From Lactobacillus sp. ESL0785 (lineage in GTDB: Bacteria > Bacillota > Bacilli > Lactobacillales > Lactobacillaceae): 64,000 nucleotides of DNA. Positions 53,668 through 63,673 of this stretch are shown one piece after another. The stretch covers positions 496,001 through 560,000 of the forward strand of contig NZ_CP113916.1 of assembly GCF_029395455.1 (NCBI RefSeq), read 5' to 3'. Under the pieces are notes generated by a model, which did not search any database, was not told the origin of the DNA, and saw nothing but the letters and a program-made list of their open reading frames with translations. Made by a program: the position numbers and the translations under genes. Each line of letters begins with the position of its first letter. Positions within the stretch are counted from its first letter, which is position 1.

Positions 53668-54624
53668 TTGAGACAATTAAAACACAAAAAATTATGGCTT
53701 TCATTAGTATCAGTCATATTATTAATTTGTTTATTATTTATTGGTGCAGGTTGTTACTTCTTTAAAGTTGCTTGTGTGCCAGGACACAAGAGCTTTTTAT
53801 CATCATCAAGCAAAGTAATTAAGAAGTCTGATCCACTGTATAAACAGAAAATTTGGTTTAAAAAAGCCAAAAAGGATAAGTGGTACATGAAGTCTGCGGA
53901 TAACAAGTACCGGTTGGATGCCAATTATATTCCTAGTAAAGATTCACATAAGACAGCAGTTATTTTGCCCGGCTACATGAATGTTAAGGAAGATATGGGT
54001 AAGTATGATGCCCTTTTTCATGAAATGGGCTATAACACTTTAACGCCAGATCCGCGTGCTCAAGGTAAGAGCCAAGGTAAGTACATTGGTTATGGTTGGG
54101 TTGAAAAGGCCGACATTAAAAAATGGATTAACCTCTTGCTTGCTAAAAACGGTCCTGACCAGCAGATTGTTGTTTTTGGTGTCAGCATGGGTGGGGCAAC
54201 AACGATGATGGTCAGTGGCTTGCAATTGCCTAAGCAAGTTAAGGCTTTTGTCGAAGATTGTGGCTATACCAGCGTAAAAGATGAAATTGAACATGAAGCA
54301 CAAGCTTTGTATAATATGCCGGCCTTTCCGCGTTTTCCAATGGTTGAGATTTTGAGCGGGATTAATCGCATCAAAGTAGGCTACTTTTTGAATGATGGTT
54401 CCAGCATTAAGCAGCTGCACCATAATTACCGCCCAATGCTGTTTATTCATGGTGGTAATGATACGTTTGTGCCAACAAAGATGGTTTATCGTAACTATCA
54501 GGCCACTAAGGGGCCAAAAGAATTATGGGTAGCACCCAAATCTAAACATGCTGATTCTTTTGCGGACCATCCGCAAACATATAAAGCGCATGTTAAAAGT
54601 TTTTTGGCTAAATATCTCAAGTAA
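53668..54624 (+). CDS. membrane-anchored alpha/beta hydrolase
   Basis: 318 residues from TTG 53668. One N-terminal anchor helix (about 11-31, LSLVSVILLICLLFIG), then an exported alpha/beta hydrolase of the YqkD/Bem46 type: AVILPGYMNVKEDMGKYD, the nucleophile elbow GVSMGGATT, acid in FIHGGNDTFVP and final His in KSKHADSF. The substrate is unknown. Followed by the small-RNA region on the same strand. Confidence 0.85.
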   Translation: MRQLKHKKLWLSLVSVILLICLLFIGAGCYFFKVACVPGHKSFLSSSSKVIKKSDPLYKQKIWFKKAKKDKWYMKSADNKYRLDANYIPSKDSHKTAVILPGYMNVKEDMGKYDALFHEMGYNTLTPDPRAQGKSQGKYIGYGWVEKADIKKWINLLLAKNGPDQQIVVFGVSMGGATTMMVSGLQLPKQVKAFVEDCGYTSVKDEIEHEAQALYNMPAFPRFPMVEILSGINRIKVGYFLNDGSSIKQLHHNYRPMLFIHGGNDTFVPTKMVYRNYQATKGPKELWVAPKSKHADSFADHPQTYKAHVKSFLAKYLK

Positions 54625-54637
54625 TTTTTAGATGTTC

Positions 54638-54666
54638 TTGCTAGCGCTTACAATAACTGATATAAT
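54638..54666 (+). promoter_or_regulatory. near-consensus promoter with cre-like overlap
   Basis: TTGCTA (54638-54643) and a perfect TATAAT (54661-54666) with exact 17-bp spacing. TAGCGCTTACA in the spacer matches most of a cre site (12 of 14). No gene starts downstream on this strand before a terminator. Confidence 0.8.
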
Positions 54667-54671
54667 AGATA

Positions 54672-54797
54672 AAAGTAAAATTTTAAATCTTAAAAATGTA
54701 TATTGTCGAAATGCTCTACTAAATAAGTGTGTTAGTAGTAATATACGTTATCTTCTAAATAAAAACAGTTGCCCATCATAGAGGCAACTGTTTTTTT
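54672..54797 (+). ncRNA. candidate small RNA of about 125 nt
   Basis: From the promoter just upstream to a strong terminator (AAACAGTTGCC / GGCAACTGTTT, 54763-54793, then T-run) there is no plausible ORF with a ribosome site. The RNA folds: GTATATT pairs with AATATAC, and inside it CTACTAA pairs with TTAGTAG, leaving an asymmetric bulge GTCGAAATGCT. The terminator also serves the minus-strand rlmD paralogue. Promoter, fold and terminator together suggest a trans-acting or riboregulatory RNA; its target is unknown. Confidence 0.55.
54762..54797. terminator. bidirectional terminator
   Basis: 11-bp GC-containing stem with 9-base loop and T-runs on both strands; ends the candidate small RNA and the rlmD paralogue. 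Confidence 0.85.
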
Positions 54798-56175
54798 ATT
54801 TACGTAAAGTTAATTTAGCAATGCACTCACACCGCGGTGTCTGCGGTAACATGTCAACATTCTCAATCAAGCGGACATCGTATGCTTCACTTAATAAAAC
54901 GAGGTCTTGAGCTAATGTGGAAGGGTTACAAGAGACATAAACAAAAGTCCGTGGTTTAATTCGCAGTAAAGTTTTAATTAGGCTTTTAGCCAATCCTGTG
55001 CGTGGTGGATCAACGATTAAAGCATCAATTGCAATACCATCTTCTTGCAGACGGGGGAGAACTTTTTCAACACTACCTTGAATGTAGTCCGCATTCTTAA
55101 TATGATTAAGTTCAACGTTGTGTTTAGCATCATCAACGGCTTCTGGAATGGTTTCGATACCGATAACTTGTTTAACGTGGTCACTGGCAATAATTCCTAA
55201 AGTACCAACGCCGCTGTAAGCATCAATTAAGGTTTCATCTTTATTTAGATCTAAGAATTTTAATGCTTCGGAATATAAGTTAACGGTTTGTACTGGATTC
55301 AATTGGAAAAAGGCGCGTGGCGATAAGGCGAATTTCTTACCAAGAATTTCTTCAGTAATTTGATTTTTGCCAGCTAATTTTTCGGTTTTGTTGCCCCAAA
55401 CTTGTGGATTGCGCCAATCAGTTTCATTTTGATAGACACTGACAACGTTAGGCAATTTCATAATTTCCTTACTTAATGGTAAAAGATTTTTGATCTCGTG
55501 GCCAACAGTAATTAGAGTTACCTGAATTTCTTGCGTAGCTTCTGCCTGCCGAACAACAATAGTTTTTAATCCAGCTGAACGACGGTATGGATTAGCAATT
55601 GTCACGTGCATTTTTTCAACTAAGGCCTTGATTTGCCGTTCTGTTTTCTGGGTAGCTTCACTTTGTGTCGGCATTACCGGCAGATCATAAAGTTCATGAG
55701 AATTAGGAGCAAATAATCCTAATTTAACCTTGCCGTGATCTTGTTCAATTTGATATTGCGCTTTATTACGGTAATGCCATGGGTTAGGTGCTGCGATTGT
55801 CCGCTTGACTTTATATTTGTTGTAGCCACGAGGATGAAACTTCTTCAGAGCTTCAAGCATGTTATCGCGTTTAAATTCAAGTTGTTTGTCATAAGTCAAA
55901 TGAGCTAGTTCTAAGCCGCCAATTGCGGGATTAACTCCCTTAGGAAAAGTAACGCGGTCGGGACTTTGCTGCTTAATGCGGACGAGTTCTGCTTGAATAT
56001 AGTGAGGAAATTCTTCAAGGATTTTGGCTACCACAACCTCATCTGGTAAAGCTCCGGGAATAAAAATAATCTTTTTACGGTAGTAACCAATACCTTCACC
56101 GTTAATTCCTAGACGTTTAACAGTAATAATAACGTCTTTTTCTTTTGGTTCATGTCGTTTAAAATTTTTTCGCAT
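54796..56175 (-). CDS. rlmD: 23S rRNA (uracil-5-)-methyltransferase, second RlmD-type paralogue
   Basis: 459 residues. N-terminal TRAM domain (about 12-70; ITVKRLGINGEGIGYY), central insertion, and C-terminal SAM domain with DAYSGVGTLGI, IVDPPRTG and catalytic Cys in YVSCNPSTLAQDL. Same architecture as the gene at 10038-11384 but clearly diverged. Firmicutes often hold two: one for U747/U1939 (RlmCD) and another of less certain target; which is which cannot be told here. RBS GAAAGAA. Confidence 0.9.
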   Translation of the reverse strand: MRKNFKRHEPKEKDVIITVKRLGINGEGIGYYRKKIIFIPGALPDEVVVAKILEEFPHYIQAELVRIKQQSPDRVTFPKGVNPAIGGLELAHLTYDKQLEFKRDNMLEALKKFHPRGYNKYKVKRTIAAPNPWHYRNKAQYQIEQDHGKVKLGLFAPNSHELYDLPVMPTQSEATQKTERQIKALVEKMHVTIANPYRRSAGLKTIVVRQAEATQEIQVTLITVGHEIKNLLPLSKEIMKLPNVVSVYQNETDWRNPQVWGNKTEKLAGKNQITEEILGKKFALSPRAFFQLNPVQTVNLYSEALKFLDLNKDETLIDAYSGVGTLGIIASDHVKQVIGIETIPEAVDDAKHNVELNHIKNADYIQGSVEKVLPRLQEDGIAIDALIVDPPRTGLAKSLIKTLLRIKPRTFVYVSCNPSTLAQDLVLLSEAYDVRLIENVDMLPQTPRCECIAKLTLRK

Positions 56176-56298
56176 AATGTTCTTTCTACAATAATCTATT
56201 AACTACTAATAGTTTATTGTACTCCTTCAAAAAAGTTTTTAGCAAGAATAGGAAAAATTTGCTAGCATATAAGGTAGGAAAGTGAAAGGTGACAAAAG

Positions 56299-57114
56299 AT
56301 GCCAATTATTACTAAAGTCAGTAGTCAAAAGCGACCAGGACGCTACAATATCTTTTTGGATGGTCAATATGCTTTTGCGGCAAGTGAACAGACAGTTGCA
56401 ACCTTTGTCCTTTTAAAAGGACAAGAATTAACACCTAAAAAAATAGCTGAAGTTAAACAGTTTGATGCTGATAGTAAGGCAACAAGCTTGGCTTCTAATT
56501 ATTTGAGTTACCAAGCACGGACTGTCTATGAGGTTCTGCAATATCTGAAAAAGCACGACATTGCGGATGACTCAGCGCAAAATGCAGTAGCACAGCTATC
56601 AGCAATGGGCTTTTTGGATGATCAAAAATATGTTGCGCTGGCGATTAAGCAAAATTTACGCTCGGGAACAGATGGCCCGTTGACATTAACGCGGAAGTTG
56701 ACGCAAAAGGGAATTGATCCAGCATTAATTCAGACGGAATTAGACGGAATTGCTGACGAAGATTGGCTGGGTGCTGGACAGCGTGTTTTAAAATCAATGA
56801 AAAATAAGGTTGGCAAGCTTTCTGAACGTGAATTAACACGCAAAATGCGGGCTAAATTAATGAGTCATGGTTTCAATAGTGCAATTGTTGGTTCAATAAT
56901 TGCTGAAATTGATCTGCAGCCTGATGAAGCCGCTCAAGTTGAAGCATTAAAAAAGCAGGGTGTGAAAGCCTACAAACGTTTTCGCCGTTTTAATGAAGGT
57001 GAGCGAAAAACTAAGATTAGAAATTATTTGTTTACTCACGGTTTTTCTAGCAGTGAGATCGATGCTTTTCTGGCGGGTGAGATTATTCCATTAGATGAAT
57101 TGGCTGAATATTAG
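56299..57114 (+). CDS. recX: regulatory protein RecX
   Basis: 271 residues, made of three-helix RecX repeats (YLSYQARTVYEVLQYLKK; SERELTRKMRAKLMSHGF; KTKIRNYLFTHGFSS) in the second two thirds, after an N-terminal strand domain (FLDGQYAFAAS) usual in Gram-positive long RecX. It restrains RecA filament formation. AAAGGTGA site. The next gene starts 9 bp later. Confidence 0.9.
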   Translation: MPIITKVSSQKRPGRYNIFLDGQYAFAASEQTVATFVLLKGQELTPKKIAEVKQFDADSKATSLASNYLSYQARTVYEVLQYLKKHDIADDSAQNAVAQLSAMGFLDDQKYVALAIKQNLRSGTDGPLTLTRKLTQKGIDPALIQTELDGIADEDWLGAGQRVLKSMKNKVGKLSERELTRKMRAKLMSHGFNSAIVGSIIAEIDLQPDEAAQVEALKKQGVKAYKRFRRFNEGERKTKIRNYLFTHGFSSSEIDAFLAGEIIPLDELAEY

Positions 57115-57123
57115 GAGGATAAA

Positions 57124-57600
57124 ATGAAAAAATCACAAGAAAAGCTTGCTTTTATTGGTCGCCCATTTGCAGATAGCTTAATGGATCAACAAAAATCTTT
57201 TGCTGAATGTAATGCTCAAATGGAGAATGATCAAAATTTTCAAAAATTCTTGCAGGATAACAAGTTACAATCTAAGCGCAGTAGCTTAATTGTCTTTGGA
57301 CCAGAGCATTTTATGTACTGGTATGGGGTAATTGCGCCAGCAGAAACTGTTGCACCTGCTGGTTTAATGCGGTTTGTTCTGCCACAAGGCCAAGTAGCTG
57401 AAGAAGAACTATCTGAACAAACACTAGCCTGGTTTAATCAGCCGCTGAATACGGTATTGCCGCCATTCTTAGCTAAGGTTAGTGCTGAAGGTATTCAAGT
57501 CTATGAGAACCCAGGTGACAGTTTGACGCCGTATATTTTGCAACACTTAAATTTAAGCACAAAAAAATTGTCTCAAGACTTGTATCTTGAAGACAACTAG
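57124..57600 (+). CDS. conserved hypothetical protein downstream of recX
   Basis: 158 residues, cytoplasmic, no membrane helix. Central part SLIVFGPEHFMYWYGVI followed by FVLPQGQVAEEEL. It follows recX by 9 bp behind a perfect AGGAGG site, so co-transcribed. The sequence type is familiar from lactobacilli, but I know no function for it. Confidence 0.75.
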   Translation: MKKSQEKLAFIGRPFADSLMDQQKSFAECNAQMENDQNFQKFLQDNKLQSKRSSLIVFGPEHFMYWYGVIAPAETVAPAGLMRFVLPQGQVAEEELSEQTLAWFNQPLNTVLPPFLAKVSAEGIQVYENPGDSLTPYILQHLNLSTKKLSQDLYLEDN

Positions 57601-57604
57601 TAAG

Positions 57605-58066
57605 TTAGTGTTGTTGGGGATCAATTGACAGGTTGTCATATTCAACGTAGGCGCCAAGACAAGTTGATAAAAGCATAATCAAGAAGACCATGCCGACAGA
57701 CTTGCCGACAATTTGGTCAAGGGTGAGAAAGTTGCGCACGATAAAAGTAGCCGCAAAGCAAAGGATAAAGTCTAGGATCATGTTGGCTAATAACAAAAAG
57801 TAACGTCGCCGGATACTAAAGAAGCGTAGTAGTTGTTTTAGCAGGCTGTCATTAACTTCCATTGCAAGTAGGTCAACAGGTCGCTGGATGGTTGCTTTAA
57901 TAGCAAACATGATTAAAGCACCGACAAGTGCACCGATAGTTGTTCTGAATAAGTCAGCTGAGTGCAGCACTAGCGCGTCATAGCCAATGCCGATGATTAA
58001 TAAACTGCATAAATAAGGAATTAGTAGTAAAAATGTAAAGACAAGTAAGACGTGACTTTTTTTCAT
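57605..58066 (-). CDS. four-helix membrane protein, DUF3021-like
   Basis: 153 residues with four hydrophobic helices in two pairs separated by a basic cytoplasmic segment (FFSIRRRY). The overall hairpin pattern resembles DUF3021-type small membrane proteins but the assignment is weak. The gene ends 4 bases from the stop of its convergent neighbour, with no terminator visible. RBS GAGGTT. Confidence 0.6.
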   Translation of the reverse strand: MKKSHVLLVFTFLLLIPYLCSLLIIGIGYDALVLHSADLFRTTIGALVGALIMFAIKATIQRPVDLLAMEVNDSLLKQLLRFFSIRRRYFLLLANMILDFILCFAATFIVRNFLTLDQIVGKSVGMVFLIMLLSTCLGAYVEYDNLSIDPQQH

Positions 58067-58167
58067 TGGAATAACCTCGTTTCTTACGTGCTATTCTAAC
58101 ATATCAAGCACCTAACATGATATAATGTTATTATTTATATTGAGATTTTAAGAAAGAGAGAAAAATT

Positions 58168-59037
58168 ATGACTAGCGACCCTGCCAAGGGGAATTTATTT
58201 GAACGTTTTAAAAATAAATTTTCCCCTGCAAGTGATGAAGAAACGAAGGAACATTTAATTAAGGAAATTGTGGCTTTGCACGAGCAGAAAAAGATCAGCG
58301 AAACCGAATATTCCATGTTAAATAATGTTTTGGATTTTCAAGGGCGGATGGTCCGTGAGGTAATGGTTCCACGGATTGACGCTTATATGGTAGATTGCGG
58401 TGATAGTTTTCAAGACAATCTTGATGAAATCTTGCGTGAGCCGTATTCACGAATTCCGGTTTATCAACAGGATAAAGATAAGATTATCGGGGTAATTCAT
58501 ATTCGAACAGTTTTGCGTAAGGCACGTGAGAAGGGTTTTGCCAATATTGATTATGATGATGTGATGAATCCGCCGTTGTTTGCACCAGAAACAACTGACT
58601 TAAGCGAGTTGTTAGTAGAGATGCAGCAGACCCAGCAACAATTAGCAATTCTAACGGATGAATACGGTGGAGTTGTCGGGATTGCGACAATTGAAGATTT
58701 AATTGAGGAAATTGTCGGTAATATTGATGATGAAGTTGATCATACCGAAGTATTATTTAACCAGATTGCACCTAATAAGTATGTGATTTATGGAAAAATG
58801 CCACTAGTTGATTTTAATGAGCAATTTGGCACCGATCTTGAGATGGAAGATGTTGATACTATTGCTGGCTTTATGATTACTAAGTTAGGAATTATTCCGG
58901 CTAAAGGTGAAAAATTAGCGGTTAAGTTAGATAATGGCATGGTCTTAACAACTAGAAGAATGATGCGGTCAAGATTGCTAACCGTGTTATTGACAATTCC
59001 AGAAAACAAGCAAGAAAAAGAGGAGCAAGATAATTAA
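58168..59037 (+). CDS. CBS-domain CorC/HlyC family protein
   Basis: 289 residues, cytoplasmic: a leading helical segment, two CBS domains (RDAYMVDCG-type start MVPRIDAYMVDCGD; then MNPPLFAPET with ATIEDLIEEIVG), and a C-terminal CorC_HlyC (transporter-associated) domain (about 205-280). It lacks the DUF21 membrane part, like CorC/TlyC. Probably linked to magnesium/cobalt efflux; the 'hemolysin' label is historical. RBS AGAGAG. Confidence 0.85.
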   Translation: MTSDPAKGNLFERFKNKFSPASDEETKEHLIKEIVALHEQKKISETEYSMLNNVLDFQGRMVREVMVPRIDAYMVDCGDSFQDNLDEILREPYSRIPVYQQDKDKIIGVIHIRTVLRKAREKGFANIDYDDVMNPPLFAPETTDLSELLVEMQQTQQQLAILTDEYGGVVGIATIEDLIEEIVGNIDDEVDHTEVLFNQIAPNKYVIYGKMPLVDFNEQFGTDLEMEDVDTIAGFMITKLGIIPAKGEKLAVKLDNGMVLTTRRMMRSRLLTVLLTIPENKQEKEEQDN

Positions 59038-59141
59038 ATGAGTGAAGAACTTCTTTGTGAACATTAATTGATGCCTATTTTATAAAATTAAAAAGTTATC
59101 AATTAATTGGGTAGTAAAGCAAAAGAAAAAGAGAGTAATTA

Positions 59142-60713
59142 ATGAGTGCAGGATTATTAGATAAGGTAAAGACAAGAAGAACATTTGCAATTATTTCACA
59201 CCCCGATGCGGGAAAAACGACGATTACAGAGCAAATGCTTCTTTTTGGTGGTGTTATTCGGAGTGCTGGTACCGTTAAGGCTCGTAAGACGGGTCATTAT
59301 GCTACTAGTGATTGGATGGAAATTGAAAAGCAGCGGGGAATTTCAGTTACTAGTTCAGTTATGCAGTTTGAGTATCAAGGTAAGCGAATTAATATTCTTG
59401 ATACCCCAGGACACCAAGATTTCTCAGAAGATACTTACCGGACACTAATGGCCGTCGATTCTGCTGTAATGGTAATTGATTCGGCTAAGGGAATTGAGCC
59501 GCAAACGAAAAAGCTATTTAAAGTTGTTAAGCAGCGTGGGATTCCGATTTTTACTTTTATGAATAAACTCGATCGTGATGGTAGGCCGCCGTTAGACCTA
59601 ATTGCCGAATTGGAAGATTTGCTTGGGATCGAAGGCGTGGCAATGAACTGGCCGATTGGCTCAGGACAAACCTTGCAGGGACTATATGATATTGCCAACA
59701 ATCAAGTTGAAATGTACCACAAGGATGGCCCAGACCGTTTCTTACCGTTAGATAAGGATGGCAAATTGGCAGATAGCGAACCTTTTAGTCAAAATCCGCA
59801 ATTCCAAGATACTTTAGATGAAATTGACTTAATTAAAGAAGCGGGTAATACTTTTGACATTAATAAAATTATCAAAGGTGATCAGACACCTGTTTTCTTC
59901 GGTTCAGCCTTAACTAATTTTGGTGTGGAAACTTTTTTAAAGAGTTTTGTGCAATTAGCGCCAGCGCCTGAAAGTCATACAGTTAATGACGATGAGCAGC
60001 TTAGTCCTGATGACGCGGAATTCTCTGGTTTTGTCTTTAAGATTCAAGCAAATATGAACCCACATCATCGTGATCGAATCGCCTTTGTCAGAGTAGGCAG
60101 CGGTGAATTTAAAAAGGGCTTAGATGTCACGTTGGCACGAACAGGTAAGCCGATTAGATTAAACAATGCAACGGAATTTATGTCTAGTGAACGGGTACAA
60201 GTAACTGATGCCGTTGCTGGTGATATTGTCGGACTCTATGATACAGGTAATTTTCAGATTGGTGATAGTATTTATGCGGGTAAACATAAGATAGTGTATC
60301 CGGCTTTACCTGAATTTACACCTGAATTATTTGTTCGTGTCACCGCTAAAAACGTAATGAAGCAAAAGTCATTCCACAAGGGGATGACTCAATTGGTACA
60401 AGAGGGTGCAATCCAACTTTACCGTAATTACCAAACTGACGAATACATTTTAGGTGCTGTCGGACAACTGCAATTTGAAGTCTTCAAGTTTAGAATGAAG
60501 AACGAATATAATTCTGATGTAGAAATGACTAGCATTGGTCATCGGGTGGCACGTTGGATTGATCCAGACCAGCTTGATCCGGCAATGTCAAATAGTCGTA
60601 ACTTGCTAGTTAAAGATCGCTATGATCAACCGCTCTTCTTATTTGAAAATCAATTTGCAGAACGATTCTTCCAAGATAAGTATCCGGATGTTAAATTAAC
60701 AGAAAAGTTATAA
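59142..60713 (+). CDS. prfC: peptide chain release factor 3
   Basis: 523 residues, a translational GTPase recycling RF1/RF2. G1 [14 protein letters not shown], effector region with [16 protein letters not shown]3 [13 protein letters not shown]4 NKLDRDGR and G5-like GSG; domain II and III with the RF3-specific [11 protein letters not shown]. Length is family-typical. Standalone with a terminator downstream. Confidence 0.93.
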   Translation: MSAGLLDKVKTRRTFAIISHPDAGKTTITEQMLLFGGVIRSAGTVKARKTGHYATSDWMEIEKQRGISVTSSVMQFEYQGKRINILDTPGHQDFSEDTYRTLMAVDSAVMVIDSAKGIEPQTKKLFKVVKQRGIPIFTFMNKLDRDGRPPLDLIAELEDLLGIEGVAMNWPIGSGQTLQGLYDIANNQVEMYHKDGPDRFLPLDKDGKLADSEPFSQNPQFQDTLDEIDLIKEAGNTFDINKIIKGDQTPVFFGSALTNFGVETFLKSFVQLAPAPESHTVNDDEQLSPDDAEFSGFVFKIQANMNPHHRDRIAFVRVGSGEFKKGLDVTLARTGKPIRLNNATEFMSSERVQVTDAVAGDIVGLYDTGNFQIGDSIYAGKHKIVYPALPEFTPELFVRVTAKNVMKQKSFHKGMTQLVQEGAIQLYRNYQTDEYILGAVGQLQFEVFKFRMKNEYNSDVEMTSIGHRVARWIDPDQLDPAMSNSRNLLVKDRYDQPLFLFENQFAERFFQDKYPDVKLTEKL

Positions 60714-60720
60714 ACAAAAT

Positions 60721-60755
60721 AAAAATGGTTGGCACTGATTGTCAACCATTTTTTA
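60721..60755 (+). terminator. intrinsic terminator after prfC
   Basis: Stem AAAATGGTTG / CAACCATTTT with an 11-base loop and T-run. Confidence 0.8.
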
Positions 60756-60773
60756 TATGTAGAATAGTGAAAC

Positions 60774-60815
60774 TAAAAAAACCGGTATTTTAGAGTAAAG
60801 CTGAAGTGCCGGTTA
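60774..60815 (-). terminator. intrinsic terminator for the DUF1827 gene
   Basis: On the minus strand AACCGGCA / TACCGGTT encloses a longer loop, followed by TTTTTT. Confidence 0.6.
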
Positions 60816-60828
60816 AAATAGCAAGTCA

Positions 60829-61110
60829 CTATTTATCAATGTGAATTTCAACTACTTGTTGATTTTTATCAAAAGTCAACTGATATGAAGGATCTGCTTC
60901 TTTAATTAAACGCTTGATGATAAATTCGACTTCATCTTTACGCACACGTCGATCATGATTTTCTATAGCAATACCAATTGCCTGATCACTTTCAGTGTAA
61001 ATAACTGAAGTATTGCCCAAAGAGTAAACTTTAATATAATTGGCATCAGTCGAATTGAGCTGATTATGGACTAGATTGCTATAACTATTGGTTACATCTA
61101 TTAAATGCAT
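60829..61110 (-). CDS. DUF1827 family protein
   Basis: 93 residues matching the small DUF1827 family of lactic acid bacteria: start HLIDVTNSYSNLVHNQL, then YIKVYSLGNTSVIYTES, and a C-terminal strand pair. The structure is a small alpha/beta fold; function unknown. In lactobacilli it is frequently next to clpE, as here. RBS GGGTGAGG before ATG 61110. Confidence 0.8.
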   Translation of the reverse strand: MHLIDVTNSYSNLVHNQLNSTDANYIKVYSLGNTSVIYTESDQAIGIAIENHDRRVRKDEVEFIIKRLIKEADPSYQLTFDKNQQVVEIHIDK

Positions 61111-61184
61111 AAAACCTCACCCGTTTCTTGTAGTAATTCTTCTCTTCTAAGTATAACGCTAAATTGGTCTTTTTTCTGTAAATA

Positions 61185-61221
61185 AAAACATGATTATTAT
61201 CATTAGTAATAATCATGTTTA
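61185..61221. terminator. terminator after clpE
   Basis: Stem AAACATGATTATTA with TAATAATCATGTTT and a short loop, flanked by A/T runs on both sides, 17 bases beyond the clpE stop. Confidence 0.75.
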
Positions 61222-61237
61222 AAAATCAATTTAATAA

Positions 61238-63445
61238 TTAAAGTTTTGGACTTTCAGGTGTAACTGCTTGTTCAGGATCTTGCGCACTAATAATGATTTG
61301 ATCATTGTTAACGTCAGCTGTGAGCTGCTTACTCTCAGGGTGGTCTAATTTAAAATCAGCAACCTTGTCTTCAATCTCTTCTTGAATAGTTCGACGTAAC
61401 GGTCTAGCACCCATTGCTGGATTATAGCCGTCTTCAACGAGCTTCTTTTTAGCAGCGTCAGTAACTGTAATTTGTAGGCCTTGATTTTTAACCATTTCAT
61501 TGGTTTTATCAAGCATCAAATTAACAATTTGAATGAGGTTATCCTTCGTTAATTCATTGAATTCAATCACATCATCTAATCTGTTCAAAAATTCTGGCTT
61601 GAAGAATTGACTCATTGAACTTCTTGCAGAATCTTTTTCTTCAGTAGCATTTTCAGCAGCAAACCCCACACTAGCTTTTTTAATTCCTTGACCAGCATTT
61701 GAAGTCATGATGATAATTGTATCCTTGAAGGAAACTGTTCTACCCTGTGAGTCAGTTAAGCGACCGTCATCCAAAATCTGTAAGAACAAATTCATGACTG
61801 ACGGATCAGCTTTTTCAATCTCATCTAATAAAATCAGGCTGTATGGGTGGCGGCGTACTTGTTCGGTTAATTGACCTGCTTCTTCATAGCCGACATAGCC
61901 GGGGGCAGAACCAATTAATTTGGAAACAGAATATGATTCCATATATTCGGACATATCAAAACGAATCATGGCATCTTCTGAACCAAACATTTGCTTAGCT
62001 AACTGTTTAGCCAATTCTGTTTTACCAACACCAGTAGGACCGACGAAGAGGAAGGAACCGATTGGCCGACCGGATTTGTTAAAGCCAATCCGGTTGCGGC
62101 GAATTGCACGGGCAACTTTGTCAACAGCGCTATCTTGGCCGATCACATGTGCTTTCAAAGTAGGTGCTAAATTTTGCAGTTGATTTTCTTCTTGTTTTTG
62201 TAAGTCACCAACCGGGATACCTGTTTTTTCTTCAACAATCTTATTCATAATCTTGTCTGTAATAACAGGGGATTTGTCAGGATCAATTTTTTGATCTTTT
62301 ACTTTGTTATACTTTTCAATTTGATCGCGATAATAAGCAGCTTTTTCGTAATCTTCGTTTTTAAGCGATTCTTGCTTTAGTTGCTGTGCCGCTGCAATCC
62401 GTTCTTTGATTTTATCCTTGTCAACGTAAGGAATGGTTAAGTTCATTCTTGAACCGGCTTCGTCAAGGAGATCGATGGCCTTGTCTGGTAAAAACCGGTC
62501 TTGGATATAACGCTCAGACAATTCTGCTGCTGCCTTGATTGCATCATCAGTATAATGAACATGGTGGTAGTCTTCATACCGCTTCTGAATACCCTTTAAA
62601 ATACGGATCGTTTCGGCAACTGAAGGCTCTTTAACGTCAACTGGTTGAAACCGTCGGGCTAGAGCAGAATCTTTTTCAATTTCCCGATATTCTTTTAAGG
62701 TAGTTGCACCGACTAGTTGTAAATCACCGCGAGCTAAGGCTGGCTTAATGATATTACCGGCATCCATACCGCCTTCAGCATTACCTGCACCAACAATTTC
62801 GTGAATTTCATCAATGAATAAAATAATATCGTCATGCTGTTGTAATTCTTTAATTAATTGTTGCATCCGCTGCTCGAATTGGCCACGAATACCAGTACCT
62901 TGAACAAGTGAAACGACATTTAAAGAAATGATGCGTTTATCCTGTAGTTTAGCGGGGACAGAACCATCAACAATTTGTTGAGCTAAGCCTTCAACAACTG
63001 CTGTTTTACCTACACCGGCTTCACCAATTAATACCGGATTATTCTTAGTTCTTCTATTTAAAATCTCAATTACGCGGGCGATCTCCTTGTCACGGCCAAT
63101 TACCGGATCAATCTTACCTTTTTTGGCTAGGGCTGTTAGGTCAGTACCATATTGGTCAAGTAAGCTGTGATTGCCGCCATGACCAGAACCGCCGTTACTC
63201 ATCCGTGGTTGACCTTGACCGCCTTGACCAGCATTGTTAAACGCAGCGTTATTTCCGCCTAGATTATTAAATAAATCATCAAAGTCGCCGAAGAAACCAT
63301 TGTTGTCATTATTCATATTAATATTTCCTTGTTGTTTAAGTTCTTGATAACATTGTCCACATAAATTAATTTCACGGCTTTGACCATTAACCTTTGCATA
63401 GAGGTGAATGGAAGCAGGCCGCTTTTGACAGTTTTGACAAAGCAA
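61238..63445 (-). CDS. clpE: ATP-dependent Clp protease ATP-binding subunit ClpE
   Basis: 735 residues from TTG 63445 (site AAAGGCGG). The N-terminal four-Cys zinc finger (LCQNCQ and LCGQCY) that defines ClpE replaces the usual Clp_N domain; after a Gly/Asn-rich linker come AAA+ domain 1 ([16 protein letters not shown]), a short UVR-type middle ([16 protein letters not shown]) and AAA+ domain 2 ([21 protein letters not shown]), then the D2-small domain with ARPLRRTIQ. It unfolds proteins for ClpP under heat and disulphide stress. A CIRCE-like operator and promoter lie just upstream. Confidence 0.94.
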   Translation of the reverse strand: MLCQNCQKRPASIHLYAKVNGQSREINLCGQCYQELKQQGNINMNNDNNGFFGDFDDLFNNLGGNNAAFNNAGQGGQGQPRMSNGGSGHGGNHSLLDQYGTDLTALAKKGKIDPVIGRDKEIARVIEILNRRTKNNPVLIGEAGVGKTAVVEGLAQQIVDGSVPAKLQDKRIISLNVVSLVQGTGIRGQFEQRMQQLIKELQQHDDIILFIDEIHEIVGAGNAEGGMDAGNIIKPALARGDLQLVGATTLKEYREIEKDSALARRFQPVDVKEPSVAETIRILKGIQKRYEDYHHVHYTDDAIKAAAELSERYIQDRFLPDKAIDLLDEAGSRMNLTIPYVDKDKIKERIAAAQQLKQESLKNEDYEKAAYYRDQIEKYNKVKDQKIDPDKSPVITDKIMNKIVEEKTGIPVGDLQKQEENQLQNLAPTLKAHVIGQDSAVDKVARAIRRNRIGFNKSGRPIGSFLFVGPTGVGKTELAKQLAKQMFGSEDAMIRFDMSEYMESYSVSKLIGSAPGYVGYEEAGQLTEQVRRHPYSLILLDEIEKADPSVMNLFLQILDDGRLTDSQGRTVSFKDTIIIMTSNAGQGIKKASVGFAAENATEEKDSARSSMSQFFKPEFLNRLDDVIEFNELTKDNLIQIVNLMLDKTNEMVKNQGLQITVTDAAKKKLVEDGYNPAMGARPLRRTIQEEIEDKVADFKLDHPESKQLTADVNNDQIIISAQDPEQAVTPESPKL

Positions 63446-63479
63446 TTATATTTACCGCCTTTCATTTCAAGTTTACTAA

Positions 63480-63515
63480 ATTATATAATTAGCACTCTCA
63501 ATAATCAAGTGCTAA
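63480..63515 (-). promoter_or_regulatory. clpE promoter inside a CIRCE-like HrcA operator
   Basis: TTAGCACTC-N9-AAGTGCTAA (63489-63515) matches the CIRCE inverted repeat with one mismatch. On the minus strand TTGATT (63508-63503) and TATAAT (63485-63480) with 17-bp spacing place the operator over the promoter. I see no clear CtsR heptad repeat. Confidence 0.75.
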
Positions 63516-63673
63516 AACTTAAAAACTTATTTTTTGTAAGCAACTGCGTAAGGGCTGCAATTTCAATTTTAGTAAATTTTGGATTATGATAAAAAGACTT
63601 AAAGAGAAACTTTAATGTAAGATTTTAATTTAAGTGGAATTTTTAACATAAATTTAAAAAGATGGTGAAATTA

